56,509 nucleotides of DNA from an uncultured bacterium (GTDB lineage: Bacteria; Bacteroidota; Bacteroidia; Bacteroidales; Rikenellaceae), in the NCBI GenBank assembly GCA_905214725.1, contig CAJMNH010000010.1:1-56509 (forward strand). Reading direction: 5' to 3'. The notes beneath the pieces are model-generated. The model ran no database searches, was not told where the DNA came from, and saw only the letters and a program-made list of their open reading frames with translations. Made by a program: the position numbers and the translations under genes. Of this stretch, positions 1 to 7,239 are shown in pieces. Each line of letters begins with the position of its first letter. The stretch's first letter is position 1.

Positions 1-82
1 TTTCGCTCGGAATGACAATCCATTGACAAGGGTCGGATTTTCGGAATGACGGTTTATTGGCAATCGCGCAAGCGTTTTTGTC

Positions 83-121
83 ATCCTGAGGAGGAATCCC
101 GTGGGGATTCCTCCTCAGGAT
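83..121. repeat. Perfect 18-bp inverted repeat
   Basis: Arms at 83-100 and 104-121 are exact reverse complements around a 3-base loop. The motif CGGAATGAC stands upstream at 8-16 and 42-50, and CGGAATGACG recurs at 37432-37441 next to another long hairpin. This suggests a dispersed intergenic repeat element, not a gene-specific site. I see no coding gene between the window start and 286. Confidence 0.7.
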
Positions 122-237
122 CAACCGTTGTCGGTTTGGTGCGTCAGCCTGTTGCACGGCAGATCTTCCGCTGTGCAAAGGATTGCGCAGATAAAAGATG
201 CGCGTTTTGCAAATCGCCCGATCAAAAACAAAGCGAA

Positions 238-266
238 AACGCCGCACGGAGATTCCGTGCGGCGTT
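238..266 (-). terminator. Terminator of efp
   Basis: A 13-bp perfect stem (238-250 with 254-266) and a 3-base loop lie 20 bases past the efp stop. On the minus strand the stem is followed by a T-rich run (complement of 225-237). Confidence 0.85.
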
Positions 267-286
267 CATTCTCGAACAGTCGAAAA

Positions 287-853
287 TTACTTTATGCGCT
301 CCACGTACTCGCGGGTGCGGGTGTCGACGCGAATTTTGTCGCCCGTGTTGATGAACAGCGGCACGCGCACCGTGGCGCCCGTATTGACCGTAGCGGGTTT
401 GAGAGAGTTGGTCGAAGCCGTATCGCCCTTGATGCCCGGCTCGGTATAGGTCACCTCCATATCCACGATGGCGGGAAGTTCGGCCGAAAGCACCGTCTCC
501 TTCTCGGTGTGGAACATCACCTCGACGATCTGGCCGTCGGCCATCAGGTCGTAGTTGGTGATGAGCGCCTTGTCGATATTGATCTCTTCGAAGGTCTCGG
601 TATGCATGAAATGCGCCCCCAGATCGTCTTCATAGGTAAACTGGTAGGGACGCCGCTCCACGCGGACGAACTCCAACTTCGCACCTGCGGAGAAGGTATT
701 GTCGAGCACGCGGCCGTTTTCCAGATTCTTGAGTTTCGTACGCACGAAAGCGGGTCCCTTACCGGGCTTTACGTGCTGGAAATCGACGATCTGGAAGGTT
801 TTGCCCTCCAGCTCGATGCAAGCACCGATTTTGATATCAGCGGTTGTTGCCAT
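287..853 (-). CDS. efp: Translation elongation factor P
   Basis: Cytoplasmic factor that binds between the P and E sites of the ribosome and relieves stalling at polyproline. The 188-residue length is normal for the family. The N-terminal KOW-like domain carries the loop with PGKGPAF; Lys32 is the position that is post-translationally modified in EF-P families. Two OB-fold domains follow, and the C-terminus has the usual GDKIRVDTRTREYVER signature. The start is the only good ATG, about 30 bases below a promoter at 889-917. The gene is followed by its own terminator, so it appears monocistronic. No modification enzyme is visible nearby. Confidence 0.97.
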   Translation of the reverse strand: MATTADIKIGACIELEGKTFQIVDFQHVKPGKGPAFVRTKLKNLENGRVLDNTFSAGAKLEFVRVERRPYQFTYEDDLGAHFMHTETFEEINIDKALITNYDLMADGQIVEVMFHTEKETVLSAELPAIVDMEVTYTEPGIKGDTASTNSLKPATVNTGATVRVPLFINTGDKIRVDTRTREYVERIK

Positions 854-888
854 AAATGTATCGTTTTACATGATTAGTCAGTAGCGCA

Positions 889-917
889 CAAAATTACAAA
901 AAAAATCGGAAATGCAA
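889..917 (-). promoter_or_regulatory. efp promoter
   Basis: Minus-strand -7 element TAATTTTG (896 to 889) with TTG at 917-915, spacing 18. It fits the Bacteroidota consensus and sits just above the efp start. Confidence 0.6.
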
Positions 918-976
918 GATTTCGAGCCGAAAGTTCCTCGCAGAAAGGCTGCGGTTCCGTCTTCGAGAAGGCGGGA

Positions 977-1564
977 TCAGGGGCGGCCGTCACCGGCCGG
1001 AGAAGCCGGTTCGACATCCGCGCCCCACTCGTAGCGCGCCGCGGAGGGACAGACGAGCGAGACGATACGCTCGGTGACCGTCGCGCAGAGCGATTCGATT
1101 TCGGCAGGCCGCGAGTAGAACGACGGCGCGGCGGGAAGCACGACGGCGCCGCACTCGGCAAGCGTCGTAAGGTTCCGCAGGTGAATAAGCGACAGAGGCG
1201 TTTCGCGCACGACCACGACCAGCCGCCGCCGCTCCTTGAGCATCACGTCGGCCGCCCGTTCGATGAGCGTCTGCGACACTCCCGAAGCGATCCGACCCGC
1301 CGTGCCGACCGAACACGGCACGACGATCATCGCATCGTAACGCGCCGAACCGCTGGCGGGCGGAGCGAAGAGGTCGCGATTGTCGTAACGGACGAATTTC
1401 GGATGGTCGGGAAGCGCAACGCCCTCGTGCGCCATTACCTTCGGCGCAAGATCGCTGAAAATGAGCGCCACGGACTCCACGCAGTCGAGCGCGGCGAGAC
1501 GTTCGGCGGTCTGGCGGGCGTAAACGGCGCCGCTGGCGGCGGTGACAGCAAGAATCAGTTTCAT
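977..1564 (-). CDS. ubiX: Flavin prenyltransferase UbiX
   Basis: UbiX joins a dimethylallyl group to FMN to make the prenyl-FMN cofactor used by UbiD-type decarboxylases. The 195-residue protein has the N-terminal FMN loop TAASGAVYA, then VVPCSVGTAGRIASG, and the strongly conserved RETPLSLIHL segment near residues 120-130. The downstream SFYSRP motif is also typical. I chose the ATG at 1564, giving MKLILAVTAASG as in other UbiX proteins. An ATG two codons upstream (1570) lies almost at the expected transcription start. The C-terminal tail (about 15 residues) is poorly conserved. No ubiD is present in the window. Confidence 0.93.
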   Translation of the reverse strand: MKLILAVTAASGAVYARQTAERLAALDCVESVALIFSDLAPKVMAHEGVALPDHPKFVRYDNRDLFAPPASGSARYDAMIVVPCSVGTAGRIASGVSQTLIERAADVMLKERRRLVVVVRETPLSLIHLRNLTTLAECGAVVLPAAPSFYSRPAEIESLCATVTERIVSLVCPSAARYEWGADVEPASPAGDGRP

Positions 1565-1578
1565 AGGCATTCTGGAGA

Positions 1579-1586
1579 CAAATTTA
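1579..1586 (-). promoter_or_regulatory. Possible ubiX -7 element
   Basis: Minus-strand TAAATTTG lies 15 bases above the ubiX start. No convincing -33 TTG is at the usual distance, so this is tentative. Confidence 0.35.
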
Positions 1587-1638
1587 GCAAACGTCCGGCA
1601 ATTTCAGACACAATTACAGCAAAATGAATATTTTTTTA

Positions 1639-1646
1639 TACATTTG
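1639..1646 (+). promoter_or_regulatory. -7 element for the lipoprotein gene
   Basis: TACATTTG matches the Bacteroidota -7 consensus and lies 37 bases before the ATG at 1683. The -33 region is weak. Confidence 0.5.
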
Positions 1647-1682
1647 CAACATAACAACAGTTAATCTAAAGGTTAGTATAGT

Positions 1683-2772
1683 ATGAGATTCGAAAAAATT
1701 TTGCTGGCAGCGGCTACCCTCTGCCTTGTTTCTCTGTCTCCGGCCTGCACCGACGACGATCCCGCGACCGATCCGGGGAAAACCGAAAGCCCCGAACCGC
1801 CGCAGGGGGGGGGGTGATGAACCCGAAGAGCCGGATGAACCCGATACGCCGGATACGCCCGTGCTGACGGAGGGCGTGAAGAGCGAAGGATACTACAAGG
1901 GCGACTATCACGACGAGGGTACGGGCAACTATTGGATCAACTTCACGATCGACGACCCGACCGATCCCGAGGGGAACTATATCCTCTGCCTCGATTTCAA
2001 CGGTTCGCTGGCGGCCGATCCCGATTTCGCGCAACTCTCCGAGGGGGACTACCCGATGAACGACGGGAAGTCCTATCCTGCCGGTACGCTCAACGGCGAC
2101 GGCGACACGTATGTAGCGCATCACGACGAAGACGGCGATTTCATCTATTCCGAAGCACAGAGCGGTTCGGCCCGGATCGAGCTCGTCGACGGACTCTACA
2201 AGGTGACCTGCACGCTGACGCTCGACAAGGACGAACCCTATACCTTCGAATATTACGGCCCGCTGGCTTTCTACAACCGCACGCTGGACGGCAATATGAG
2301 CAACTTGACCGAGGACGTGGAGCTGCACTTCACGCAGGGCATGGCGATCTATTACGGCGATATCTACGAGATGGGTTCCGACGCGTGGAACGTCTTGCTG
2401 GCCGAAGCGGACTACGACCTGAACGTCAATTACGGTCAGGGCGACGCGGTTCAGCTGGCATTCAACGTTACGAACGGCGCAGGCGACGACATCCCCGACG
2501 GAGAGTACACGCTGCTCGACGCCAATACGGCCGAAGAACTACCAGCAGGAACGATGCTGGCGGGCATGTACGATTCCAACTACGGCGGGTACTGGGGCTG
2601 CTGGTTCTACTCGGTACGGCGTCTGGTCGAGGCGCGTCTCGACTCGGGTACGGTGACCGTGAGCCGCACGGGCGAGATCTACACGCTCAAACTGCAACTC
2701 AAAGACGGCGCAGGCCGCAACGTAACGTCGACCTACACGGGCAAGCTGAACCACTATACGGACCTCGAATAG
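1683..2772 (+). CDS. Surface lipoprotein, frame broken at a 10-G run
   Basis: The ATG at 1683 opens a lipoprotein signal peptide (hydrophobic 6-18, Cys22) followed by TDDDP, an acidic surface-export type signal. In the sequence given, this frame stops after 44 residues at a TGA (1815-1817), immediately after a run of ten G (1805-1814). The rest, from GDEPEEPDEPDTP to 2772, is open in the frame that nine G would join, giving 362 residues with a Gly linker encoded by the run. The mature part has two similar beta-rich halves: each begins with an aromatic-Gly-Asp motif (YYKGDY, IYYGDIY) and ends with a Tyr-rich strand pair. I do not recognise the family. Read as given it is a frameshifted gene; it may be phase-variable or a homopolymer sequencing error. 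Confidence 0.8.
1805..1814 (+). repeat. Ten-G homopolymer within a lipoprotein gene
   Basis: Ten consecutive G between the lipidated N-terminus and the mature domain. Ten G gives a stop at once; nine (or twelve) would restore one frame. Confidence 0.9.
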
Positions 2773-2792
2773 GGGTTCCCGCAGTATATGCG

Positions 2793-2832
2793 TTACGGGC
2801 CGTTCTCGGAGATGAGAACGGCCCGTAATTTT
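2793..2832 (+). terminator. Terminator of the lipoprotein gene
   Basis: A 15-bp perfect stem (2793-2807 with 2814-2828), 6-base loop, then TTTT. It lies 20 bases after the stop codon, and the convergent deacetylase gene ends at 2931. Confidence 0.85.
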
Positions 2833-2930
2833 CAGAATCGGAAAAGACGCCGCATCGCACGGATCGCAAGACGGATACAGTTCTCGCCCGCTCATAAATT
2901 CAAGACGCCGTAATCGACGGCGCAAACGGG

Positions 2931-3539
2931 TTACAACTCAATCGTTTTGCATTTGAGCCCCATCGCCCGAATGGCCTGAAGCGTACGCGGCAGGGCGTAG
3001 CTCATGTTGCGGAACGACTTTTCGGAGTCGTGGAAGACGACGATCGAACCGCCCTCCAGATAGCGGGTGACGTTGCGCAGGCAGGTGCGGGGCGAAAGCG
3101 CGCGGTTGTAGTCGCGCGAAAGAACGTCCCACATCACCAGCTTGTAACGCTTGGCCAGCGCACGCGCCTGCGCCGGCGTGATACGGGCATACGGGGGACG
3201 GAACAGTTCGGTGTGGAGCAGGTCGTTGGCGAAATCGACGTCCTCGATGTAGCGTTCGAGGCTCATCCCCCATCCCTTCTGATGGGAGTAGGTATGGTTG
3301 CCGATGCGGTGACCGGCCTCGAGAATGCGCCGGTAGAGATCGGGGTACATCTCCACGTTCTTGCCCAGCACGAAGAAGGTCGCTTTGGCATCGTACTTGT
3401 CCAGCGTCGAGAGGATCCACTCGGTGATGCCGGGCGTAGGGCCGTCGTCGAAGGTGAGGTAGACGGCCGACTTGTCCTTCATCTCCCAGATGAGGTCGGG
3501 CATGAGCCAGCGGATGAATTTCGGCGGTTTGAGGCGCAT
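2931..3539 (-). CDS. NodB-type polysaccharide deacetylase
   Basis: Carbohydrate esterase family 4 domain spanning nearly all of the 202 residues. The metal and catalytic motifs are all present: TFDDGP at 29-34 (catalytic Asp31, metal Asp32), HTYSH with metal His82 and His86, RPPY at 114-117, and VVFHDS with His170. The substrate is probably an N-acetylated cell-wall or surface glycan, which cannot be told from sequence. There is no clear cleaved signal peptide; the N-terminus is short and basic, so it is cytoplasmic or only loosely membrane-associated. It is transcribed away from the DUF4837 gene from divergent promoters. Confidence 0.9.
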   Translation of the reverse strand: MRLKPPKFIRWLMPDLIWEMKDKSAVYLTFDDGPTPGITEWILSTLDKYDAKATFFVLGKNVEMYPDLYRRILEAGHRIGNHTYSHQKGWGMSLERYIEDVDFANDLLHTELFRPPYARITPAQARALAKRYKLVMWDVLSRDYNRALSPRTCLRNVTRYLEGGSIVVFHDSEKSFRNMSYALPRTLQAIRAMGLKCKTIEL

Positions 3540-3564
3540 GGAATATCAGGAAACAATCAGCATG

Positions 3565-3597
3565 CAAATGTAGGCAAAAAATGCTACCTTTGCAAAA
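3565..3597 (-). promoter_or_regulatory. Deacetylase promoter
   Basis: Minus strand: TTTTG at 3597-3593, 20-base spacer, TACATTTG at 3572-3565. It overlaps the divergent plus-strand -7 element. Confidence 0.65.
3585..3592 (+). promoter_or_regulatory. -7 element for the DUF4837 gene
   Basis: TACCTTTG, plus strand, about 100 bases before the ATG at 3695. The -33 side is not clear. It lies within the minus-strand promoter, so the two may interfere. Confidence 0.5.
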
Positions 3598-3694
3598 GTA
3601 AACTTATGCTCGGACAGACGGCGCAGCGGCGCACCCGAATAAATTCGGCGCTGCGCCCGCACGGTTTCGGCACAAAAACAAAACAGGGAAAGCG

Positions 3695-4717
3695 ATGAAA
3701 AGATTTGCAAAACTGGCCGTCGTGCTGGCGGTCGCAGCGTCATGTTTCGGCTGCAAGGCGTTCCGTACGCTGGGCGATCAGCGGATCAATGCGCAGGGCG
3801 CGCCCTACGAACTGATCGTGGTGTGCGACCAACCCGAATGGCAGGGGATACTGGGCGATACGCTGCGCAGCATTCTGACCGAACCGGTCGTGGGACTCAA
3901 CCAGCGGGAACCGCTCTTCGACGTGCTGCGCGTCCTGCCGGGCGGATTCGAAAACCTCGTCACGCGCCATCGCAACGTCCTGCAAGTGCTCGTCGACGCG
4001 GAAGTCAAGGAACCGGTAGCCGCCGTGCAATACAACCTCTACGCCCAACCGCAGATCGTCATGACGTTGCAGGGGCCGACCCAGCAGTCGCTCGTAGACT
4101 ATCTCGGTGCGCACCGCGAAGAGCTGCTCTATGTGCTGGAAAAAGCCGAGCGCGACCGCACGATCGACTTCGGCCGCAAATTCCCCGATCAGTTCCTTTC
4201 GGGAACGGTAAAGGAGTTGTTCGGCATCGATTTCAACGTGCCGCAGGGATACAAGCTGCGTGCGAAAGGCGACGATTTCCTGTGGGCCTCGTACGAATTC
4301 CCGCAGGCGAGTCAGGGATTCTTCATCTACTCGTATCCCTACACCGGCAAGCAGGCGCTGACGGCCGAAGCGCTGACGGCGGCACGCAACAAGTTCGCCG
4401 CACGGATTCCCGGGCCGTCCGAAGGTTCGTACATGATTACCGCCGACGTCTACGATCCCGACTACCGCACCTTCCGGCTCGAAGGCAGGCTGTGGATCGA
4501 ACTGCGCGGCTTCTGGGACGTGAAGAACGACTTCATGGGCGGGCCGTTCGTGAGCTACACGACCGTCGACACGGCCGCAGGCCGCGTGCTGACCATCGAC
4601 TGCTACATCTATTCGCCCAAGAACCACAAACGCAACTACATGCGCGAACTGGAACACCTGCTCTACCTGATCTCCGTGCCGGATAAGACCGAGGCTCCGG
4701 CGCAAAAGAGCAAGTAG
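3695..4717 (+). CDS. DUF4837 family lipoprotein
   Basis: 340-residue protein with a lipoprotein signal peptide and lipobox Cys20 (SCFGC). The body matches what I recall of the Bacteroidota DUF4837 family: the early segment YELIVVCDQPEW, and the C-terminal FMGGPFVSYT block followed by a cysteine-containing strand and the tail with LEHLLYLIS. The function of this family is not known. After the Cys comes KAFR and no acidic patch, so the periplasmic leaflet is more likely than the cell surface. It is followed by the bamD operon from a separate promoter, so it is probably transcribed alone. Confidence 0.85.
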   Translation: MKRFAKLAVVLAVAASCFGCKAFRTLGDQRINAQGAPYELIVVCDQPEWQGILGDTLRSILTEPVVGLNQREPLFDVLRVLPGGFENLVTRHRNVLQVLVDAEVKEPVAAVQYNLYAQPQIVMTLQGPTQQSLVDYLGAHREELLYVLEKAERDRTIDFGRKFPDQFLSGTVKELFGIDFNVPQGYKLRAKGDDFLWASYEFPQASQGFFIYSYPYTGKQALTAEALTAARNKFAARIPGPSEGSYMITADVYDPDYRTFRLEGRLWIELRGFWDVKNDFMGGPFVSYTTVDTAAGRVLTIDCYIYSPKNHKRNYMRELEHLLYLISVPDKTEAPAQKSK

Positions 4718-4798
4718 CATCGTGTGTTCGGCTCTGCCGGAAAACCCGCTTTTCCACCACCGCCCGAAACCGTTTGTTCCGGGCGAAACAATTTTTCG

Positions 4799-4830
4799 TT
4801 TTGTTTTTCGTTAAATAATACGTAACTTTG
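4799..4830 (+). promoter_or_regulatory. Promoter of bamD-rpoZ-coaBC-recN
   Basis: TTTTG at 4799-4803, 19-base spacer, TAACTTTG at 4823-4830. Close match to the Bacteroidota consensus, 40 bases above the bamD ATG. Confidence 0.75.
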
Positions 4831-4869
4831 CGCGACTGTGGAGTATTGTACGCGGAAACAAACCTAAGG

Positions 4870-5697
4870 ATGAAAAAAATCTTATTCTATCTGCTCGGCT
4901 TCGTCGCTCTGAGCGCCTCCCTGAGCGGGTGCAGCGGCATTAACCGGCTGATCAAAGGCGGCGATCCCGAAGCGATCTACGCCAAGGGCATCGAGCTGTT
5001 CAACGCCGGAAAATGGAGCAAGGCCATCACGCTTCTGGAAAACGTCGAGCACTACTACTCGGGAACGAGTAAGGCCGACACCCTTTCGTTCTACATCGCC
5101 CGCGCCCATTTCAAGAACCGCAGTTACGACACGGCCTCGGAGTTGTTCGACACCTACCGCCGCACCTTCGGCCGCAGTCCTTTCATAGAGGATGCGGAAG
5201 GGATGTACGCCATGTGCTTCTACTATCTCTCTCCGTCGCCGGAACGCGACCAGACCGTCACCGGACAGGCGATCATCGCCATCTCGGAGTTCATGTCGCG
5301 CTACCCCAACAGCGAAAAGTACGAACAATTCAAGGAGATGCGCGACGAGTTGACCGGCCGCCTGCACGACAAGGAGTTTTTCAACGCCTACACCTATTAC
5401 AAGATCGGCAAGCACAAATCGGCTATCGTAGCGCTGAAAAACGCCTTGAAGAAGTTCCCCGAGACGCCGCACCGCGAAGAGCTGATGTACCTGATCGTCG
5501 GATCGGGCTACGAACTGGCGCACAATTCGGTACAGCGCAAGCAGGCCGACCGTTACCTCTCGATGCTCGACTCCTACTACTCGTTCATCGCCGAATTCCC
5601 CGAATCGACTCACCGCAAGGAGTTGGACCGCATGGCCAAGGAGGCGAAGGATTATCTGGCTAAGAATCAAAAAAACGATACGCAAGATGGAAATTAA
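4870..5697 (+). CDS. bamD: Outer membrane protein assembly factor BamD
   Basis: Lipoprotein of the BAM complex that inserts beta-barrel proteins in the outer membrane. The 275-residue protein starts at the ATG overlapping TAAGGATG; an in-frame ATG at 4828 lies inside the promoter and is excluded. The signal peptide ends at Cys21 (LSGCSG). Five tetratricopeptide-like repeats follow, with the typical YAKGIELFNAGKWSKAI and later FPETPHREELMYLI segments. It is first in an operon, overlapping the omega-subunit gene by 11 bases, a common Bacteroidota arrangement. The tail after about residue 260 is polar and variable. Confidence 0.93.
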   Translation: MKKILFYLLGFVALSASLSGCSGINRLIKGGDPEAIYAKGIELFNAGKWSKAITLLENVEHYYSGTSKADTLSFYIARAHFKNRSYDTASELFDTYRRTFGRSPFIEDAEGMYAMCFYYLSPSPERDQTVTGQAIIAISEFMSRYPNSEKYEQFKEMRDELTGRLHDKEFFNAYTYYKIGKHKSAIVALKNALKKFPETPHREELMYLIVGSGYELAHNSVQRKQADRYLSMLDSYYSFIAEFPESTHRKELDRMAKEAKDYLAKNQKNDTQDGN

Positions 5698-6010
5698 AAA
5701 GAACATCCCCAACAACACCATCACCCGCAAACTGGTGGATCTGGACCGCGAAACGGGCAATATTTACGAAACGGTGAACATCATCGCCCGCCGCGCCAAC
5801 CAGATTTCGGCCGAACTGAAAACCGAACTCAACCGCAAACTCGCCGAGTTCTCAACGACGACCGACACGTTGGAGGAGACCTTCGAGAACCGCGAACAGA
5901 TCGAGATTTCGCGTTACTACGAGCGTCTGCCCAAACCGGCGATCATCGCTACGGAGGAGTTCCTCGACGGCGAGCTCAGCTTCAAGGAGGGCGCGCAGGC
6001 GGAGAATTAA
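5687..6010 (+). CDS. rpoZ: RNA polymerase omega-like subunit
   Basis: 107-residue small protein of the Bacteroidota omega/Rpb6-like family, which helps assemble RNA polymerase. The core NIYETVNIIARRANQIS (about residues 25-41) is the conserved omega helix with the basic RRANQI motif. The C-terminal half is helical and acidic, as in Bacteroidota members. The start overlaps the end of bamD, so translation is probably coupled. Omega is often shorter in other phyla; this extra tail is normal here. Confidence 0.85.
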   Translation: MEIKKNIPNNTITRKLVDLDRETGNIYETVNIIARRANQISAELKTELNRKLAEFSTTTDTLEETFENREQIEISRYYERLPKPAIIATEEFLDGELSFKEGAQAEN

Positions 6011-6038
6011 CGAACAAGGGCGCAAGCCACCCGCTTCC

Positions 6039-7235
6039 ATGTTGAAGGAGAAACACATCCTACTGGGAATCACAGGCAGCATAGCCGCTTACAAGGCGGC
6101 TGTGCTGTGTCGTTTATTGAAGACGGCGGGCGCCGAGGTGCGCGTGGTGATGACTCCGCTGGCGAAGCAGTTCATCACGCCGCTGACGATGGCCACGCTG
6201 TCGAAAAATCCTATTCTGGTCGATTTCTTCGATCCTGAAAACGGCGCATGGAACTCTCACGTGGCGCTCGGCGAATGGGCCGACTGTTATCTCGTCGCTC
6301 CCGCCACGGCCAACACGCTGGCCAAGATGGCGCACGGCGTGGCCGACAATCTGCTGCTGACGACCTATCTGTCGTCGCGCGCACCGGTGGTCGTCGCGCC
6401 GGCCATGGATTTGGACATGTACGCCCATCCCGCAACGCAGCAGAATCTCGATGCATTGCGACGTACGGGCGTGCGCATCGTCGAGCCGGGCAACGGCGAA
6501 CTGGCGAGCGGACTCTCGGGTAAGGGCCGCATGGCCGAACCCGCCGAAATCGTCGCCTGTCTGGAGGAACTTCTCACCGAAAAAAAAAAGAGGCTGCAAG
6601 GTAAGCGCTTCGTCGTAACGGCGGGCGCGACGATCGAAGCCATCGATCCGGTACGCTACATCAGCAACCATTCGTCGGGCAAGATGGGTTACGCCATCGC
6701 CGGCGAACTGGCGGCGCGCGGCGCAGAGGTTCTCCTCGTCACGGGCCGCACGGCGCTGCCGACACCCAAAGGCGTCAGACGCTGCGACGTCCTCTCGGCC
6801 GAAGAGATGCACCGCGCCGCAACCGAAGCCTTCGAAGGCGCCGACGGAGCGGTGATGTGCGCCGCCGTAGCGGACTACACGCCCGAAACATGCGCCGACA
6901 GCAAGATCAAGAAAGGCGACGGCGAACTGACGATCCGTCTGCGCCGCACGAAGGACATCGCCGCAGAGCTGGGTCGCTGCAAAGGCGGCCGACTGCTGGT
7001 CGGATTCGCATTGGAGACCGATAACGAAGAGGCGCACGCACGCGAAAAACTCCGACGCAAGAATCTCGATTTCGTGGTGCTCAACTCGCTGCGCGACGCC
7101 GGCGCCGGATTTCGCGCAGACACCAACAAAGTGACCTTTATCGATGCGGCCGGCAGCGAGGCGCAGCCGCTGCTCTCCAAACAAGAAGTGGCCGCCCGCA
7201 TCGTCGATAAAATCGAAACGCTGATAAAAAAATAA
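6039..7235 (+). CDS. coaBC: Bifunctional CoaBC of coenzyme A synthesis
   Basis: Makes 4'-phosphopantothenoyl-cysteine (CoaB, C-terminal) and decarboxylates it to phosphopantetheine (CoaC, N-terminal). 398 residues is normal. CoaC shows the FMN loop GITGSIAAYK (10-19) and the active His74 (SHVALGEW). Two positions differ from E. coli: the PAMN motif reads PAMD (Asp124) and the ACG cysteine position reads ASG (Ser157). CoaB shows NHSSGKMG (210-217) and the SKIKK loop. The two domains meet at a run of ten A (6580-6589, Glu-Lys-Lys-Lys), a possible transcript-slippage site. It lies 28 bases after rpoZ and 4 before recN. Confidence 0.95.
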   Translation: MLKEKHILLGITGSIAAYKAAVLCRLLKTAGAEVRVVMTPLAKQFITPLTMATLSKNPILVDFFDPENGAWNSHVALGEWADCYLVAPATANTLAKMAHGVADNLLLTTYLSSRAPVVVAPAMDLDMYAHPATQQNLDALRRTGVRIVEPGNGELASGLSGKGRMAEPAEIVACLEELLTEKKKRLQGKRFVVTAGATIEAIDPVRYISNHSSGKMGYAIAGELAARGAEVLLVTGRTALPTPKGVRRCDVLSAEEMHRAATEAFEGADGAVMCAAVADYTPETCADSKIKKGDGELTIRLRRTKDIAAELGRCKGGRLLVGFALETDNEEAHAREKLRRKNLDFVVLNSLRDAGAGFRADTNKVTFIDAAGSEAQPLLSKQEVAARIVDKIETLIKK

Positions 7236-7239
7236 CGCC

